Origin: Diadophis punctatus similis
Lineage: Eukaryota; Chordata; Lepidosauria; Squamata; Dipsadidae
Direction of reading: 5' to 3'
Assembly (NCBI GenBank): GCA_023053685.1
Contig: JALIGW010000010.1
Location: 6,516,096 to 6,580,095, forward strand
DNA: 64,000 nt
In this document: piece after piece, positions 11,452 through 22,867 of the stretch
How positions within the stretch are numbered: position 1 is the stretch's first letter
Layout: the number at the start of each line of letters is the position of its first letter
Position numbers and translations under genes: made by a program
Notes under the pieces: generated by a model
What the model was told of the DNA's origin: nothing
Seen by the model: the letters and a program-made list of their open reading frames with translations, nothing else
Database searches by the model: none

Positions 11452-12180
11452 TGTTCTGATCCAGCTGCTGGACCAAGAAACACAGCACAAACAGTGTCTG
11501 AACAAACCTTGTTTTAATATTAACAAACTACTAATTATCTGTCTTAGCAGTCATTCTAAAGTCAATGAAATGATAAATCAGTCTTTTTGATGCAATAGCT
11601 GTTAATTAACCTTCTTAACAGCCAGCAATAGTCCAAGTAAAAAGAACCAAAAGTCTGACAAAGAGTCTGTCTGATAACAGCACACAATCTTACTGTTGTT
11701 GGCAAAATGCCCAAGAGCAATTTGCAAGAAACTGGACGTCTTTCAAACAAGAGCTGAACAGGAGTTTTGAAGTCAAGGACAAGACGTGCAATCAAAGACC
11801 AACGTGGAATGAACAGAGTTGTTTCCTGCAAATTGGTCAGTCCTTTTCCTCACTTAAATAGGCCTCAGGAGTGGCCAATTATCTCCAAGCCTTACTCCCG
11901 AGTAGTCCTTCTCCTCAGGAGCCATTCCTGCCTTTTGGCAGCTCTGCACGCGTGCACATTGAGAACAGGTTCCTCCTCCTCCTCTTTTTCTTCTGCACTC
12001 ATGACAGCCTCTGAGGGTTCTGAAGGCCCTGGCTGAATCCCTGCCTCTGGGATCGAGTTCTCTCCAGCCTCCTCACTGTCCGACTCTGATGCCAGCTGCG
12101 TAAGCTGCTGGCAAATCACCACACCAGCCTCCTCGCTGTCTGAATCAGCTACCAGCTGCACAGAGCGCTGGTGGGCCACA
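11452..12180 (-). repeat. 3' LTR of gypsy copy 2
   Basis: 729 bases bounded by TG and CA. In minus orientation it begins TGTGGCCCACC and ends TCAGAACA. A purine-rich tract (reverse complement of CCCTTCCCCCAGG, near 12205-12217) lies just upstream of its start, as expected for the primer of plus-strand synthesis. Its end matches 15445-15582 and the end of the solo LTR at 42344-43012. Confidence 0.7.
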
Positions 12181-14500
12181 ACACTATCCCTCACCGCAGG
12201 GCCCTTCCCCCAGGTCTGACGGTCCGGATGCGGTTGAGATGGGAACTGTTCATGGATGGCGTGTACAAGATCTGGAGCATGGACAGAGGTCGCATCCTCC
12301 CAGGTGAAGTCCTCCGGTCCATCCCTTTCCACTCGATGAGGTACTGGAACCAGCCCTTCATCCACTGAGAGTCTTGAATGCTGGTGACCTCGTACTTGGA
12401 CGGTTCATCTCCATCACGGGGCACCGGCTGGGGACAATCAAGTTGGCGGAGCGGACAAGCAGGCCATTCGGGAACGATGAGGGACCGATGAAAATGGGAT
12501 GTACCCTCAAAGACTGTGGCAAGGTCAGGCGGTAGGCGACCGGATTGATGACCGCCTCCACAGGGAATGGGCCAAGGTAACGATGGTCCAGTTTCCTGAC
12601 TGGCTGGTCTGAGGGAAGATGCTTCATCGATAACCACACGCGATCTCCCACAGCCAACGGTGGTGTTGCCTATCAAGAGCGGTCTGCGACCCATTTATAA
12701 TCCTCTTTGGCTTTATTGAGATAGCGTTTCACCAGTTGGTGCACGGCCTGCAACTCGGTCAGAAATTCCTCCGCTGCCAGAACTGGGGAGTCAAGGGGCG
12801 TGAGTGGGAAGAAACGAAGGTGATAGCCCATATTGGCTAAGAAAGGGGTCGTTTGAGTGGAGGTTTGCTGGAAGTTGTTAAAGGCAAACTCTGCAACTGC
12901 CAAATACTCCGACCAATTGTCCTGTTGCTGATTGACAAAGCAACGCAGATATTGTTCTAAGATCCCAATCACCTTTTCAGTCCCAGCGTCAGTTTCGGGA
13001 TCATGTGCCCACGACAGGCAGATCTTGACATCTAAGGCCGTCATCAGCCCTTTTCAAAACTGGGTGGTAAATTGGGCCCCTCTGTCTGACATGATTCTAT
13101 CTGGTAGGCCGTATAAATGAAAGACATGTTGGATGAACATGCGGGCGGTGGTGCAAGCTGTCGGCAATCCTCGACGGAATGAAATGCGCCATCTTTGTCA
13201 ACATGTCCACCACCATGAACCCGGTTGTGAAGCCAGAAGATGGGGGCAAATCCATTAGAAAGTCCATAGAGATGGCACCCCAGGGTCTCTCTGGTGTCGG
13301 CAAGGGCTGAAACAGTCCAGGGGGAGCTCCTGTGGCCAACTTGGCCTGTTGGCAGCGTACGCAGGACATCACATAAGTATGTACGTCGTGGTGGAGTCGA
13401 GGCCACCAAACGATCTGAGACACTAAGTTTAGGGTCTTAAAAAGACCAAAATGTCCCGCCGCAGGGTTGTCGTGGCACTGAGACAGAATAAGACCACAAA
13501 GCGGCCCCGATAGTACATAAAGTCTCTCCTGGTACCTCAAGAGGTCGTCAGTAAATGTCCAGGGAGAATTGGGTCCTACTTCATGCTTCCATTGATCGAC
13601 GTACGTGTCCTGCCACTGTGCCTCCCAGATCTGAGCCCATAAGTCGACAGGTTCCTGGATGGCAGTGAATGACTCGACGGGCAGAATTGTCTGAGGCGGA
13701 AGCGGGTCCTCGACTTGGGCATACTCGGGTTTTCTTGAGAGTGCATCTGCTTGTTGGTTGCGCCCACTAGGGATGTAAGTCACTTTGAAGTTGAAGCAGG
13801 CAAAAAAGAAGGACCAACGGATCTGGCATTGATTGTTTCCACGCGGTCTGCAGAAACTCTAGATTCTTGTGGTCCGTCCGGACTTCTATCTGATGTCGGG
13901 CCCCCTCAAGGTGATGTCTCCAGGTCTTAAATGCAGTCATAGTGGCCAGTAGCTCTTTTTCCAAAATAGTGTCATTGCGCTCGGAAGGATTCAACTTCCA
14001 AAAATAGTACGCACAAGAGAAGAGAGTGTGGCCAGACGTGTGAGTCTCGAGTAACACCGCTCCAACAGCAATATCCGATGCGTCTGCTTCCACCACAAAC
14101 GGACGGTGAGGGTCAGGATTCTTCAGGATCGGCTCTTTCATGAAGGCCTGCTTTAAGGCCAGGAATGCCTGCTGCTCGGGGGTGCCTCACTGGAACGGGA
14201 CTTTTTTCTGCAGGAGCTGAGTGAGGGGTGCGGTCAAAGTAGCGAAGCCAGAGATGAAAGTCCGGTAGTAATTGGTGAACCCGAGGAGTCTCTGGACATC
14301 TTTTACTCAACGGGGAGGTTGCCAATTACTCGACCTTGCTCTGATCCATCGCTATGCCTTTTGGAGAGATGCGATATCCCAAGAAGTCAATGGTAGTTTG
14401 GTAGAACTGGCATTTCTCCAGCTTCACATATAGCTGGTGTTCACGAAGCCATTGCAAGACCAGGCGGAGATGTTGGAGATGACCCGGTGGTGGTATGTGC
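11990..14500 (-). pseudogene. Gypsy pol remnant: RT end, RNase H, integrase, chromodomain
   Basis: Minus strand, right to left. The RT thumb and palm end lie at about 14113-14500. RNase H (13767-14141) has VVEADASDIAVGAVL and LEKELLA, carrying acidic residues of the active site. The integrase zinc region lies near 13420-13500 (H...HFGLF ... C..CQ), and the integrase core near 12673-13330 has MDFLMDLPP. A chromodomain-like tail (FQYLIEWKG near 12330, continuing in another frame through EDFTWEDA) places it among chromodomain Ty3/gypsy elements. At least four frame changes show it is dead. Confidence 0.85.
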
Positions 14501-14539
14501 CTGACCCAGGGTCTCCCCTAGATCGGGCGCTGGCCGTAT

Positions 14540-15402
14540 CCCAACAGGGTAGTCCGCGATTGTGGTACAGGTACAGGAGCTGATGCCCCTCAACGTTTCT
14601 TGGGGCAAGAGGCGGCTATGTGTCCAGGCTCCCCACAATACAATCAAAACCCCCCTGCACATCATCTGTCCTTCTCAGCTATGGACAGGTGAGGTCTGGC
14701 TGCACCAATTTCCATGGGCTCTTCCCGTGGAGCCAGGGTCTCATGCACGACTGGTATCGCACGGGATTCCTGGCAGCCATGATGAGGGGTCTGTCTCTGT
14801 AACCTCACATCAATTCTGAGGCACAGATGAACCAGCTCGTTGAGAGTTGGAGGAATGTCCACTCGGGCTGACTCGTCCTGTAATGCCTCCGACAAGCCAT
14901 CCTGGAATGCATCCAAAAGTGCTGCTTCATTCCAGGCCGAGTCCTGGCTTAGCAAACAGAATTCGCTAATGTATTCCTGCAGGGGTTGCCGGCCTTGCTT
15001 CAATGACTTCAGATGCCTGGTAGCTGTCTGTGTTTTGATGGGGTCCTCATACATTAGTTGCAAGTGTTTGCAAAACCCCCTAAAGTCATTAAGTAACCAA
15101 CTGTTCTGGACCAACAGGGGCGTGGCCCAACGAGCTGCAGAGCCGGAGAGCAGGCTGATAATGAATCCTACTTTGTCCCGGTCCATGGGAAAGTCCTCCG
15201 CTCTCAAGCTCATAAATAATTGGCATTGTCCAAGAAAAGCCAGGAACATTTCTGGATTTCCAGCAAACTTGTCTGGCACAGCTACCGGGCAGCTTCTCCG
15301 AGGAGGAGTTGGAGCGACCTGGGCTTGGAGCTGAGCCAGCTGGCCAGCCAACAAGCCTAATTGTTGCTGAAGCTGCGCGTTCTCTGCACGCAGCTGATCC
15401 AT
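14540..15402 (-). pseudogene. Gypsy gag (capsid and zinc knuckle)
   Basis: Most likely start is the ATG ending at 15402 (MDQLRAENAQLQQ), just inside the LTR; the open frame extends upstream only because the LTR happens to be open. A short coiled coil is followed by a capsid-like region (FAGNPEMFLAFLGQC, SLLSGSAARWA, FCKHLQLMYEDP) resembling gag of the sushi-type gypsy lineage, from which the mammalian PEG10/RTL genes derive. A CCHC knuckle (CGEPGHIAASC) is readable at about 14590-14640 in another frame. Protease and most of RT, expected next, are missing. Confidence 0.8.
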
Positions 15403-15582
15403 CTTGATCAAGATTTGTTGTGTTTGTTTGGGCAGGAAACAAACTGTTCTGACCCAGCTGCCGGACCAAGGAACACAGCACAAACAGCGTCTGAACAAAC
15501 CTTGTTTTAATATTAACAAACTACTAATTATCTGTCTTAGCAGTCGTTCTAAAGTCAATGAAATGATAAACCAGTCTTTTCG

Positions 15583-16534
15583 GTGCACTTTTATGTGCTT
15601 TCAAGGAACAAGGGAAAGATTTTCCTAAATAAAAAACTCTTAGAAAAGACAGTGTGGTCACCTCCGACAGCTGATTTTTTATACTGATTGTCCTCAATTT
15701 GCAACCATTAATTTAGCAACTGTTCAAAGTTACAAAAGCACTGAAAAATGTGACTTACAACTGGTCACCACACTTACAATTGTTGCAGCATTCCCATAGT
15801 CAGATGATCAAACTTTGGGTGCTTGCAACCAGTATGCATTTATGATTGCAGCATCCCAGGATCACGTGATTGCCATTTGCAATCTTCTTAGCTGGCTTCC
15901 AACAGGCAAAATCAATGGGGAAAGCAGGATTCACTTAACTACTGTGGCAAAAAGTTCATAAAATTGGGCACAATCTACTTACGGTAACTACTTTGCTTTA
16001 GCAACAGAAATTCTGGTCCCAGTTGTAGTAGTAAGATTGGGATATAAACCAACAAATATATGCAAAGGTTCCATTATTTTCTATTCTAAAGAGTCTGAAA
16101 AGAGCAATTTCACACACAAGATCTCTCTTGATATGTGTTCTGACCCAGCCTTCTCAAGTAGTGATAAGATGTTTACTCATGAGTAAATCAAAACCCTTTT
16201 TATAACAGGGCAGTAACAGTCTTTTATTCACAGGGATAAACAAAAGATCAAAGGTAATTACTCCCAACAAACCTGGATTTATCCAAGAAATCCAAATTGT
16301 TTGTTGTATATTAGAAATGAACGTAATTCAAGGACTACCTGTATTGTGCTCTTGGAATAAACCTCATTCTAATTCAAGCAATTGCCTGCATTATTTGTTC
16401 CTGGCTTGGAAACAAATCTGTTATGTCATTTCAAGTGTTTTTTTTTTCATTTGGGTTAGAGTTCTTTAGATGTTGCGGGCTAATCTCAGCAGTTCATTAG
16501 CTACTATTTAGAGGATGTTTGTCATGCATTAGAC
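15583..16534. other. Unclassified repeat plus AT-rich sequence
   Basis: No gene seen. About 15660-16030 is written in the short TTGCAACCATTAATTTAGCAA / CAGGATCACGTGATTGCC style that recurs at about 54140-54350 and 46750-46815, suggesting an old interspersed repeat. The rest is AT-rich. The whole stretch is repeated at about 18088-19039. Confidence 0.5.
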
Positions 16535-16669
16535 CAGGGGTGTCAAACTTGCAGGGTCACGGCAGCATCACATGATGTATCGGGACTTTTTCCCCCTTTG
16601 CTAAACCGAGTGGGGGCAGAGTCCGCACGTGACGCATCTGGCCTGCGGGCCGCGAGTTTGACACCCCTG
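16535..16669. mobile_element. hAT-type mini-element (MITE) with 8-bp target duplication
   Basis: 135 bases with terminal inverted repeats CAGGGGTGTCAAACT / AGTTTGACACCCCTG and perfect 8-bp flanking repeats CATTAGAC (16527-16534 and 16670-16677). Eight-base target duplications with CAGNGG-type ends define the hAT superfamily. There is no coding capacity. Confidence 0.92.
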
Positions 16670-16884
16670 CATTAGACTGTTTCTATACTTTCCCTTACCT
16701 TCTATAGGATTAAATGTAAATGTAAATCATGTTGCCTTCTGTAGGTTTAATTGGGAGTTATTCAGCAAACATCAAGGACTATGACTTTCTTATAGCATTT
16801 TTAATTGTGCATTTATTCCTATGTCCAAAGCAGCCTGAATAGTTGACTAACTGTATATAGACAGTAATATATATTCTTCTAGCT

Positions 16885-17014
16885 CAGGGGGTGTCAAACT
16901 CGCAGCATCACGGCTGCATCACGTGATGTATTGGGACTTTTTCCCCCTTCGCTAAACCGGGCGTGGCCAGTGCGTGATGCATCTGGCCTGCGGGCCACGA
17001 GTTTAACAGCCCTG
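16885..17014. mobile_element. hAT-type mini-element, second copy of the family
   Basis: 130 bases with the same family ends (CAGGGGGTGTCAAACTCG / CGAGTTTAACAGCCCTG), flanked by TTCTAGCT (16877-16884) and TTTTAGTT (17015-17022), an 8-bp duplication with two mismatches. It is older than its neighbour by that measure. Confidence 0.85.
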
Positions 17015-17022
17015 TTTTAGTT

Positions 17023-17601
17023 CATACCTTAAATTCCATTCTTACAGAGTTGGAAGCACAAGCTTATTTAAGCATGTGAAACTAACTAGAAAATAGTAAA
17101 CATTTATTGCTGATATCCTTTCAAATAAGAGCTAATAGTAAAGTGGACCATTAAATTGGACTATTAAATCTACTGAATTATGGCAAATTAAAACATGAAC
17201 TATTTGAATTAAAATTATTTTTATTCATCTGAATATTAACAAGCAAAGCTACTGTGAAATTTTAAGTATCATCTTTTATTAAAGGGATCATTCAGATGTC
17301 TTAATGTTACTACTTACCTAATAGGCATGACATTTTTCTTCTTAAACTCTCCCCATCATATTCTAATATAAAACACATTTCTTTATAAATGATCTCAGTT
17401 GACTTGTTGTGTCTTACTTTTAAGGATGCATGCTTAGGATCATAGTATTAATCACTTCTAACGTACATGTTTGTGTAATTAAAATTGCAAACTATAATAG
17501 CTTAGCATTTTTTTATGGCTAAAGCTCTCTGGCAGTGTGCCATAACAATAGTTACTGACTGCTATTAAATGTTCAGGTGTCAAATTTGAATGCATGAGAT
17601 G
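17023..17601. other. AT-rich intron-like sequence
   Basis: No gene, RNA or recognisable repeat seen. It is repeated at about 19528-20106 within copy B. Confidence 0.5.
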
Positions 17602-17936
17602 CAGGGGTGGGTTCCTACCGGTGCGGACCAGTACTGCGTTCCGGTAGTGGCGGGCTGGTGACGTAATTTACGTTTGACGGCTCCGGTGCTGTCTGTGCCA
17701 GTCCGTGTGTGTCGCCATCTTTTTTCCACAATTTTTGTCCATTTTTGGGGGGTTGGATGGCTTCTCCTCATCCTCTGTTTCGAAGAAAAGCCCTCCCGCC
17801 AGCTGCAGGTTAATACCTACCTTTATTGTCCGAAGCACAGCTGAGCAGCTCCTCAGCTGTGTTTTGGGCTGCAACATCCTTCTGAGCATGCGTGGAAGTA
17901 AAATAATGCAATGGGACGTAGCAAACGGTAACTGGA
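17602..17936. mobile_element. hAT-like element lacking its right end (copy A)
   Basis: Starts with CAGGGGTGGGTTCCTACCGG and follows the complete element at 20107-20452 until GGTAACTGGAAC, where the duplication junction removes the last CCACCCCTG. Confidence 0.8.
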
Positions 17937-19039
17937 ACTGGAACAAACTGTTCTGACCCAGCTGCCGGACCAAGGAACACAGCACAAACAGCGTCTGAAC
18001 AAACCTTGTCTTAATATTAACAAACTACTAATTATCTGTCTTAGCAGTCGTTCTAAAGTCAATGAAATGATAAACCAGTCTTTTCGGTGCACTTTTATGT
18101 GCTTTCAAGGAACAAGGGAAAGATTTTCCTAAATAAAAAACTCTTAGAAAAGACAGTGTGGTCACCTCCGACAGCTGATTTTTTTATACTGATTGTCCTC
18201 AATTTGCAACCATTAATTTAGCAACTGTTCAAAGTTACAAAAGCACTGAAAAATGTGACTTACAACTGGTCACCACACTTACAATTGTTGCAGCATTCCC
18301 ATAGTCAGATGATCAAACTTTGGGTGCTTGCAACCAGTATGCATTTATGATTGCAGCATCCCAGGATCACGTGATTGCCATTTGCAATCTTCTTAGCTGG
18401 CTTCCAACAGGCAAAATCAATGGGGAAAGCAGGATTCACTTAACTACTGTGGCAAAAAGTTCATAAAATTGGGCACAATCTACTTACGGTAACTACTTTG
18501 CTTTAGCAACAGAAATTCTGGTCCCAGTTGTAGTAGTAAGATTGGGATATAAACCAACAAATATATGCAAAGGTTCCATTATTTTCTATTCTAAAGAGTC
18601 TGAAAAGAGCAATTTCACACACAAGATCTCTCTTGATATGTGTTCTGACCCAGCCTTCTCAAGTAGTGATAAGATGTTTACTCATGAGTAAATCAAAACC
18701 CTTGTTATAACAGGGCAGTAACAGTCTTTTATTCACAGGAATAAACAAAAGATCAAAGGTAATTACTCCCAACAAACCTGGATTTATCCAAGAAATCCAA
18801 ATTGTTTGTTGTATATTAGAAATGAACGTAATTCAAGGACTACCTGTATTGTGCTCTTGGAATAAACCTCATTCTAATTCAAGCAATTGCCTGCATTATT
18901 TGTTCCTGGCTTGGAAACAAATCTGTTATGTCACTTCAAGTGTTTTTTTTTTCATTTGGGTTAGAGTTCTTTAGATGTTGCGGGCTAATCTCAGCAGTTC
19001 ATTAGCTACTATTTAGAGGATGTTTGTCATGCATTAGAC

Positions 19040-19174
19040 CAGGGGTGTCAAACTTGCAGGGTCACGGCAGCATCACATGATGTATCGGGACTTTTTCCCC
19101 CTTTGCTAAACCGAGTGGGGGCAGAGTCCGCACGTGACGCATCTGGCCTGCGGGCCGCGAGTTTGACACCCCTG
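19040..19174. mobile_element. hAT-type mini-element (copy B of 16535-16669)
   Basis: Same element and same CATTAGAC flanks (19032-19039 and 19175-19182), carried along by the tandem duplication rather than by a new insertion. Confidence 0.92.
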
Positions 19175-19389
19175 CATTAGACTGTTTCTATACTTTCCCT
19201 TACCTTCTATAGGATTAAATGTAAATGTAAATCATGTTGCCTTCTGTAGGTTTAATTGGGAGTTATTCAGCAAACATCAAGGACTATGACTTTCTTATAG
19301 CATTTTTAATTGTGCATTTATTCCTATGTCCAAAGCAGCCTGAATAGTTGACTAACTGTATATAGACAGTAATATATATTCTTCTAGCT

Positions 19390-19519
19390 CAGGGGGTGTC
19401 AAACTCGCAGCATCACGGCGGCATCACGTGATGTATTGGGACTTTTTCCCCCTTCGCTAAACCGGGCGTGGCCAGTGCGTGATGCATCTGGCCTGCGGGC
19501 CACGAGTTTAACAGCCCTG
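19390..19519. mobile_element. hAT-type mini-element (copy B of 16885-17014)
   Basis: Same ends and flanks as the copy A element, with one difference (CGGCGGCATC instead of CGGCTGCATC). Confidence 0.85.
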
Positions 19520-20106
19520 TTTTAGTTCATACCTTAAATTCCATTCTTACAGAGTTGGAAGCACAAGCTTATTTAAGCATGTGAAACTAACTAGAAAATA
19601 GTAAACATTTATTGCTGATATCCTTTCAAATAAGAGCTAATAGTAAAGTGGACCATTAAATTGGACTATTAAATCTACTGAATTATGGCAAATTAAAACA
19701 TGAACTACTTGAATTAAAATTATTTTTATTCATCTGAATATTAACAAGCAAAGCTACTGTGAAATTTTAAGTATCGTCTTTTATTAAAGGGATCATTCAG
19801 ATGTCTTAATGTTACTACTTACCTAATAGGCATGACATTTTTCTTCTTAAACTCTCCCCATCATATTCTAATATAAAACACATTTCTTTATAAATGATCT
19901 CAGTTGACTTGTTGTGTCTTACTTTTAAGGATGCATGCTTAGGATCATAGTATTAATCACTTCTAACGTACATGTTTGTGTAATTAAAATTGCAAACTAT
20001 AATAGCTTAGCATTTTTTTATGGCTAAAGCTCTCTGGCAGTGTGCCATAACAATAGTTACTGACTGCTATTAAATGTTCAGGTGTCAAATTTGAATGCAT
20101 GAGATG

Positions 20107-20452
20107 CAGGGGTGGGTTCCTACCGGTGCGGACCAGTACTGCGTTCCGGTAGTGGCGGGCTGGTGACGTAATTTACGTTTGACGGCTCCGGTGCTGTCTG
20201 TGCCAGTCCGTGTGTGTCGCCATCTTTTTTCCACAATTTTTGTCCATTTTTGGGGGGTTGGATGGCTTCTCCTCATCCTCTGTTTCGAAGAAAAGCCCTC
20301 CCGCCAGCTGCAGGTTAATACCTACCTTTATTGTCCGAAGCACAGCTGAGCAGCTCCTCAGCTGTGTTTTGGGCTGCAACATCCTTCTGAGCATGCGTGG
20401 AAGTAAAATAATGCAATGGGACGTAGCAAACGGTAACTGGAACCCACCCCTG
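20107..20452. mobile_element. hAT-like nonautonomous element, 346 bp
   Basis: Ends are inverted repeats CAGGGGTGGGTTCC (20107) and GGAACCCACCCCTG (to 20452). The flanking 8-mers (ATGAGATG and CCCCGCTG) do not match, so no target duplication is preserved, fitting a rearranged right side. The same right-hand terminus (GGAACCCACCTCTG) recurs at 44754-44767. Confidence 0.75.
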
Positions 20453-20885
20453 CCCCGCTGCCACTACTTTTGCTCTAGGCTTCTTCTTGGTGCTCTTAAA
20501 GTTGATCTTGAAGAAGATCTTGAAGGAAGACATTTCCTAGACCACCGCCAAACTCATCGTTGGGAGAGGTGTAGGCTAGCCCCTGAATATATGAGAAGTC
20601 TTGGCCAAAGCTCTTCCAAAGTTTGGCCAAGTCTTCTCCTCCTTCTCTGCCTTAATGTGTGTGAGCAAACACGCACACCATTAGGTGTGTGCGCCGTGAC
20701 TGTTCATGTTTGCTTTGTGATAATGAGGACAAGAAGGAGGAGAAGACTTTGCCGAACTTTGGAAGAGCTTTGCCTAAGACTTCTTGTATATTCAGGGACT
20801 AGCCTACACTTCCAGCTCTTCAAGATCTACTTTAAGAGCGAGATTAAGAAGCCGAGAGCAAAAGTAGCAGCAGTGGGGGTGATGT
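20453..20885. repeat. Fold-back repeat with arms of about 190 bp
   Basis: GCCACTACTTTTGCTCTAGG (about 20458 on) is mirrored by GAGAGCAAAAGTAGCAGC (to about 20875), and matching segments continue inwards (TTGGCCAAGTCTTCTCC against GGAGAAGACTTTGCCG) to a loop near 20650-20710. A partial third copy of the arm end occurs at about 20985-21025. The long open frame over it has no protein-like character. Confidence 0.75.
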
Positions 20886-21039
20886 GTGTGTGTGTATGTG
20901 TGTGTATGTGTGTGTGTCCCTCTGCAAGGAGTGTGAAGGGAGGCAGACACCGCTCCTCTGAGGAAAAGAGGAGGCGTTGGCGATCCACTTTAAGAGCGCC
21001 GAGAAGCTGAGAGCAAAAGTAGCGGGGTGGTGGTGATAG

Positions 21040-21040
<1 letters not shown>

Positions 21041-21089
<49 letters not shown>
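21041..21089. repeat. (TG)n microsatellite
   Basis: About 24 TG units; a weaker interrupted TG run lies at 20882-20918. Confidence 0.95.
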
Positions 21090-21090
<1 letters not shown>

Positions 21091-21099
21091 CCAAGATTT

Positions 21100-22135
21100 A
21101 CTGCACTGGATGACAAGGGGGTAGGGGAAGCCCCGCAGCCAGCGAGGACTTGGGTGGTCACAGACACATACACCCTAATTAGAAGGGTAGCTAAATCAGG
21201 AAGAGGCAGAGAGGATCTGCAGGGATCCCTTCTAGCCCAGCTGGATCCTCCCCCCAGCATCCTCCCCACTTCCCCGAGGAATCCTCATCTTGGTTCTCTC
21301 GGGAAAGGTGCAGCTTCACTTTAACGGGAGAAAAAACTGTTTTCCTTCCTTGAAACACGCATCTCTCTTGCTCAGAACGTCTGTACGAACCAGCTCCTTC
21401 CGATTCTCTGCCTCTCAACCCCAAATGTGAAGGAACCACCCCTCTTTCTGTGGTCAGGAAGAAATTTTGCCAGTATAAAAGTGCAGATGTAGAGTGGAAT
21501 TGTGATGAGTTCCCCCCCCCCCAGGAATTTGCATATTTCGGCTGTGGAACAAGAAGCGCTTCTAAAACAAAAGGCTCCCTTTTATTATTTTTTATTAAGA
21601 TTATCATGGCATAAAATAGAAAATAAAGGTAGTAAAGAAATGGGAAAGGGAAAGAAAGGGAAAGGAGAAGGGTGGAATAAAGGGGGAAAGAAAAGAAGGG
21701 AAAGGGGAAATGAAAGGAAGATAGAAGGGAAAGGAGTGGAGTGGGGTGGGATGGTACGGCTCAAAAGTCAAAAGTCTGAGAAAAAGACTTCTTCCCCCCA
21801 ATTCAGAACTGCCGATTCCTCCTCTGGGGTTGGAAGCATCTGGCCAGGACACTCCCTTCCTACCTTCCACCCCCGTTCATTTAAGGTGAAGATTGTGCTG
21901 TAAGAAAAGTTGCTGCCTGGGTGACAAGGGGGGAGAGGCAGCCCTTCAGCTAGCGAGGACTTGGAGGTCACAGACAGACCCCCCCAATCTGAAGGGAAGA
22001 AAGGAAAACCCTCAGCTGAATCAGGAACAGGTGGAGAGGATCTGCAGGGATCCCTCCTAATCCAGAAGGTTCTTCTTTCCCCCAGCCCCCCAGCCCACCT
22101 CCCAATAACCCCCGTCTGACAACTTTTGTTGCTGC
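21100..22135. repeat. Pair of diverged direct repeats around an L1-tail-like insert
   Basis: A block at about 21105-21265 (TGACAAGGGGGTA..., GCGAGGACTTGG, GAGGATCTGCAGGGATCCC) recurs in the same orientation at about 21920-22090 with many differences. Between them are a TATAAAA motif (21474-21480), promoter-like but unproven, and a poly-T/purine-rich insert (about 21580-21770) resembling a reversed LINE tail. An old LTR pair or tandem duplication is possible; I cannot name the family. Confidence 0.45.
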
Positions 22136-22607
22136 TGCAGCTGTTTTCTTTTTTCTTTTTTTTAAATAATCTATATTAATTATGTTAAAAAGACAAACAA
22201 ACATACAAACAAACATAAAAACATGTAAACATATGTATATACAAATAAAGTATCAAATATCGTTGAAAATAGAAAACATTGAACATACATGTCAACCATC
22301 TCATCCACACTATCCTTTTACAGCCTAGTGATACAAAAACATGTTTATTCTATATAGTTATTATTTACATCATTATCTTCCTTATATCTTCCAATATTTT
22401 CCTTATTCTTTTCTATTGTTATATTATGTTCAGTCTATTATCATTACAATAAAACAATTTTTCCTTTTTCAACAATGATTCTTTTGTTCAGCTTGATTAA
22501 TATTTTAAAACCTTGTAAAATTGTATATATTCCGATAATTTGTTCCGGTTTGTGCGAAAAAGTAGACATTTGTTATTATTTATACTGTCTAAAATCATGA
22601 CACATAA

Positions 22608-22850
22608 TTATAGCAATTTTTGATATTTGTTTTGATTAAGCCAATTATACCACCTGTCCCAAGTTTTATAGAATTCAGAGTCATCTTTATCTTGCATTTC
22701 CAATGACATCCTACTAAGTTCTGCGCACTCAAATACTTTATTAACGAGATTTAACGTAGTTGGGATTTGTTCGGTTTTCCAAATTTGCGCATATATAATT
22801 CTTGTGGCTGTTGTAATGTGTAGAATTATATATCTGTCTTCATTCGTCAT
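22608..22850 (-). pseudogene. L1 ORF2 C-terminal end
   Basis: 80-codon open frame (ATRIIYAQIWK, then FYKTWDRWYNWL) homologous to the C-terminus of ORF2 of the sense copy (ARLLVARYWKKE..., about 37500-37735). It is separated from the rest of the gene by the L2-type insertion. Confidence 0.85.
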
Positions 22851-22867
22851 TTTTTCTCTGAAAATAC

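Larger units (their letters stand above)
11452..15582 (-). mobile_element. Ty3/gypsy LTR retrotransposon (copy 2, internally deleted)
   Basis: Layout on the minus strand: truncated 5' LTR (15445-15582), gag (about 14540-15402), then after a deletion the end of RT, RNase H, integrase and chromodomain (about 11990-14500), then the 3' LTR (11452-12180). Both LTRs share the terminal sequence TGTTCTGAYCCAGCTGC (plus strand) and about 138 bases of near identity. The truncated 5' LTR is also the left edge of the 2.5-kb tandem duplication to the right. Confidence 0.9.
15445..17940. repeat. Tandem duplication, copy A (2.5 kb)
   Basis: This block recurs immediately to the right (17949-20452) at an offset of 2504-2505 bases with only a handful of differences. 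It begins with the truncated gypsy LTR and ends inside a hAT-like element, at GGTAACTGGAAC, where copy B starts. Left and right breakpoints share only a short GGAAC/GAAAC-like match. Contents: LTR piece, an unclassified squamate-type repeat (about 15660-16030), two hAT mini-elements, AT-rich sequence and the left part of a hAT-like element from about 17602. Confidence 0.95.
17949..20452. repeat. Tandem duplication, copy B
   Basis: Near-identical head-to-tail copy of 15445-17940. Differences noted by eye: one extra T in a poly-T run near 18180, single changes near 18010, 18704, 18739, 18933, 19419, 19708 and 19776. It ends with the complete hAT-like element whose right terminus is missing from copy A. 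Confidence 0.95.

Noticed and set aside
20210..21010. A 266-codon open frame
   Set aside because: It spans the end of a hAT-like element, a fold-back and a TG array, so it is chance read-through.
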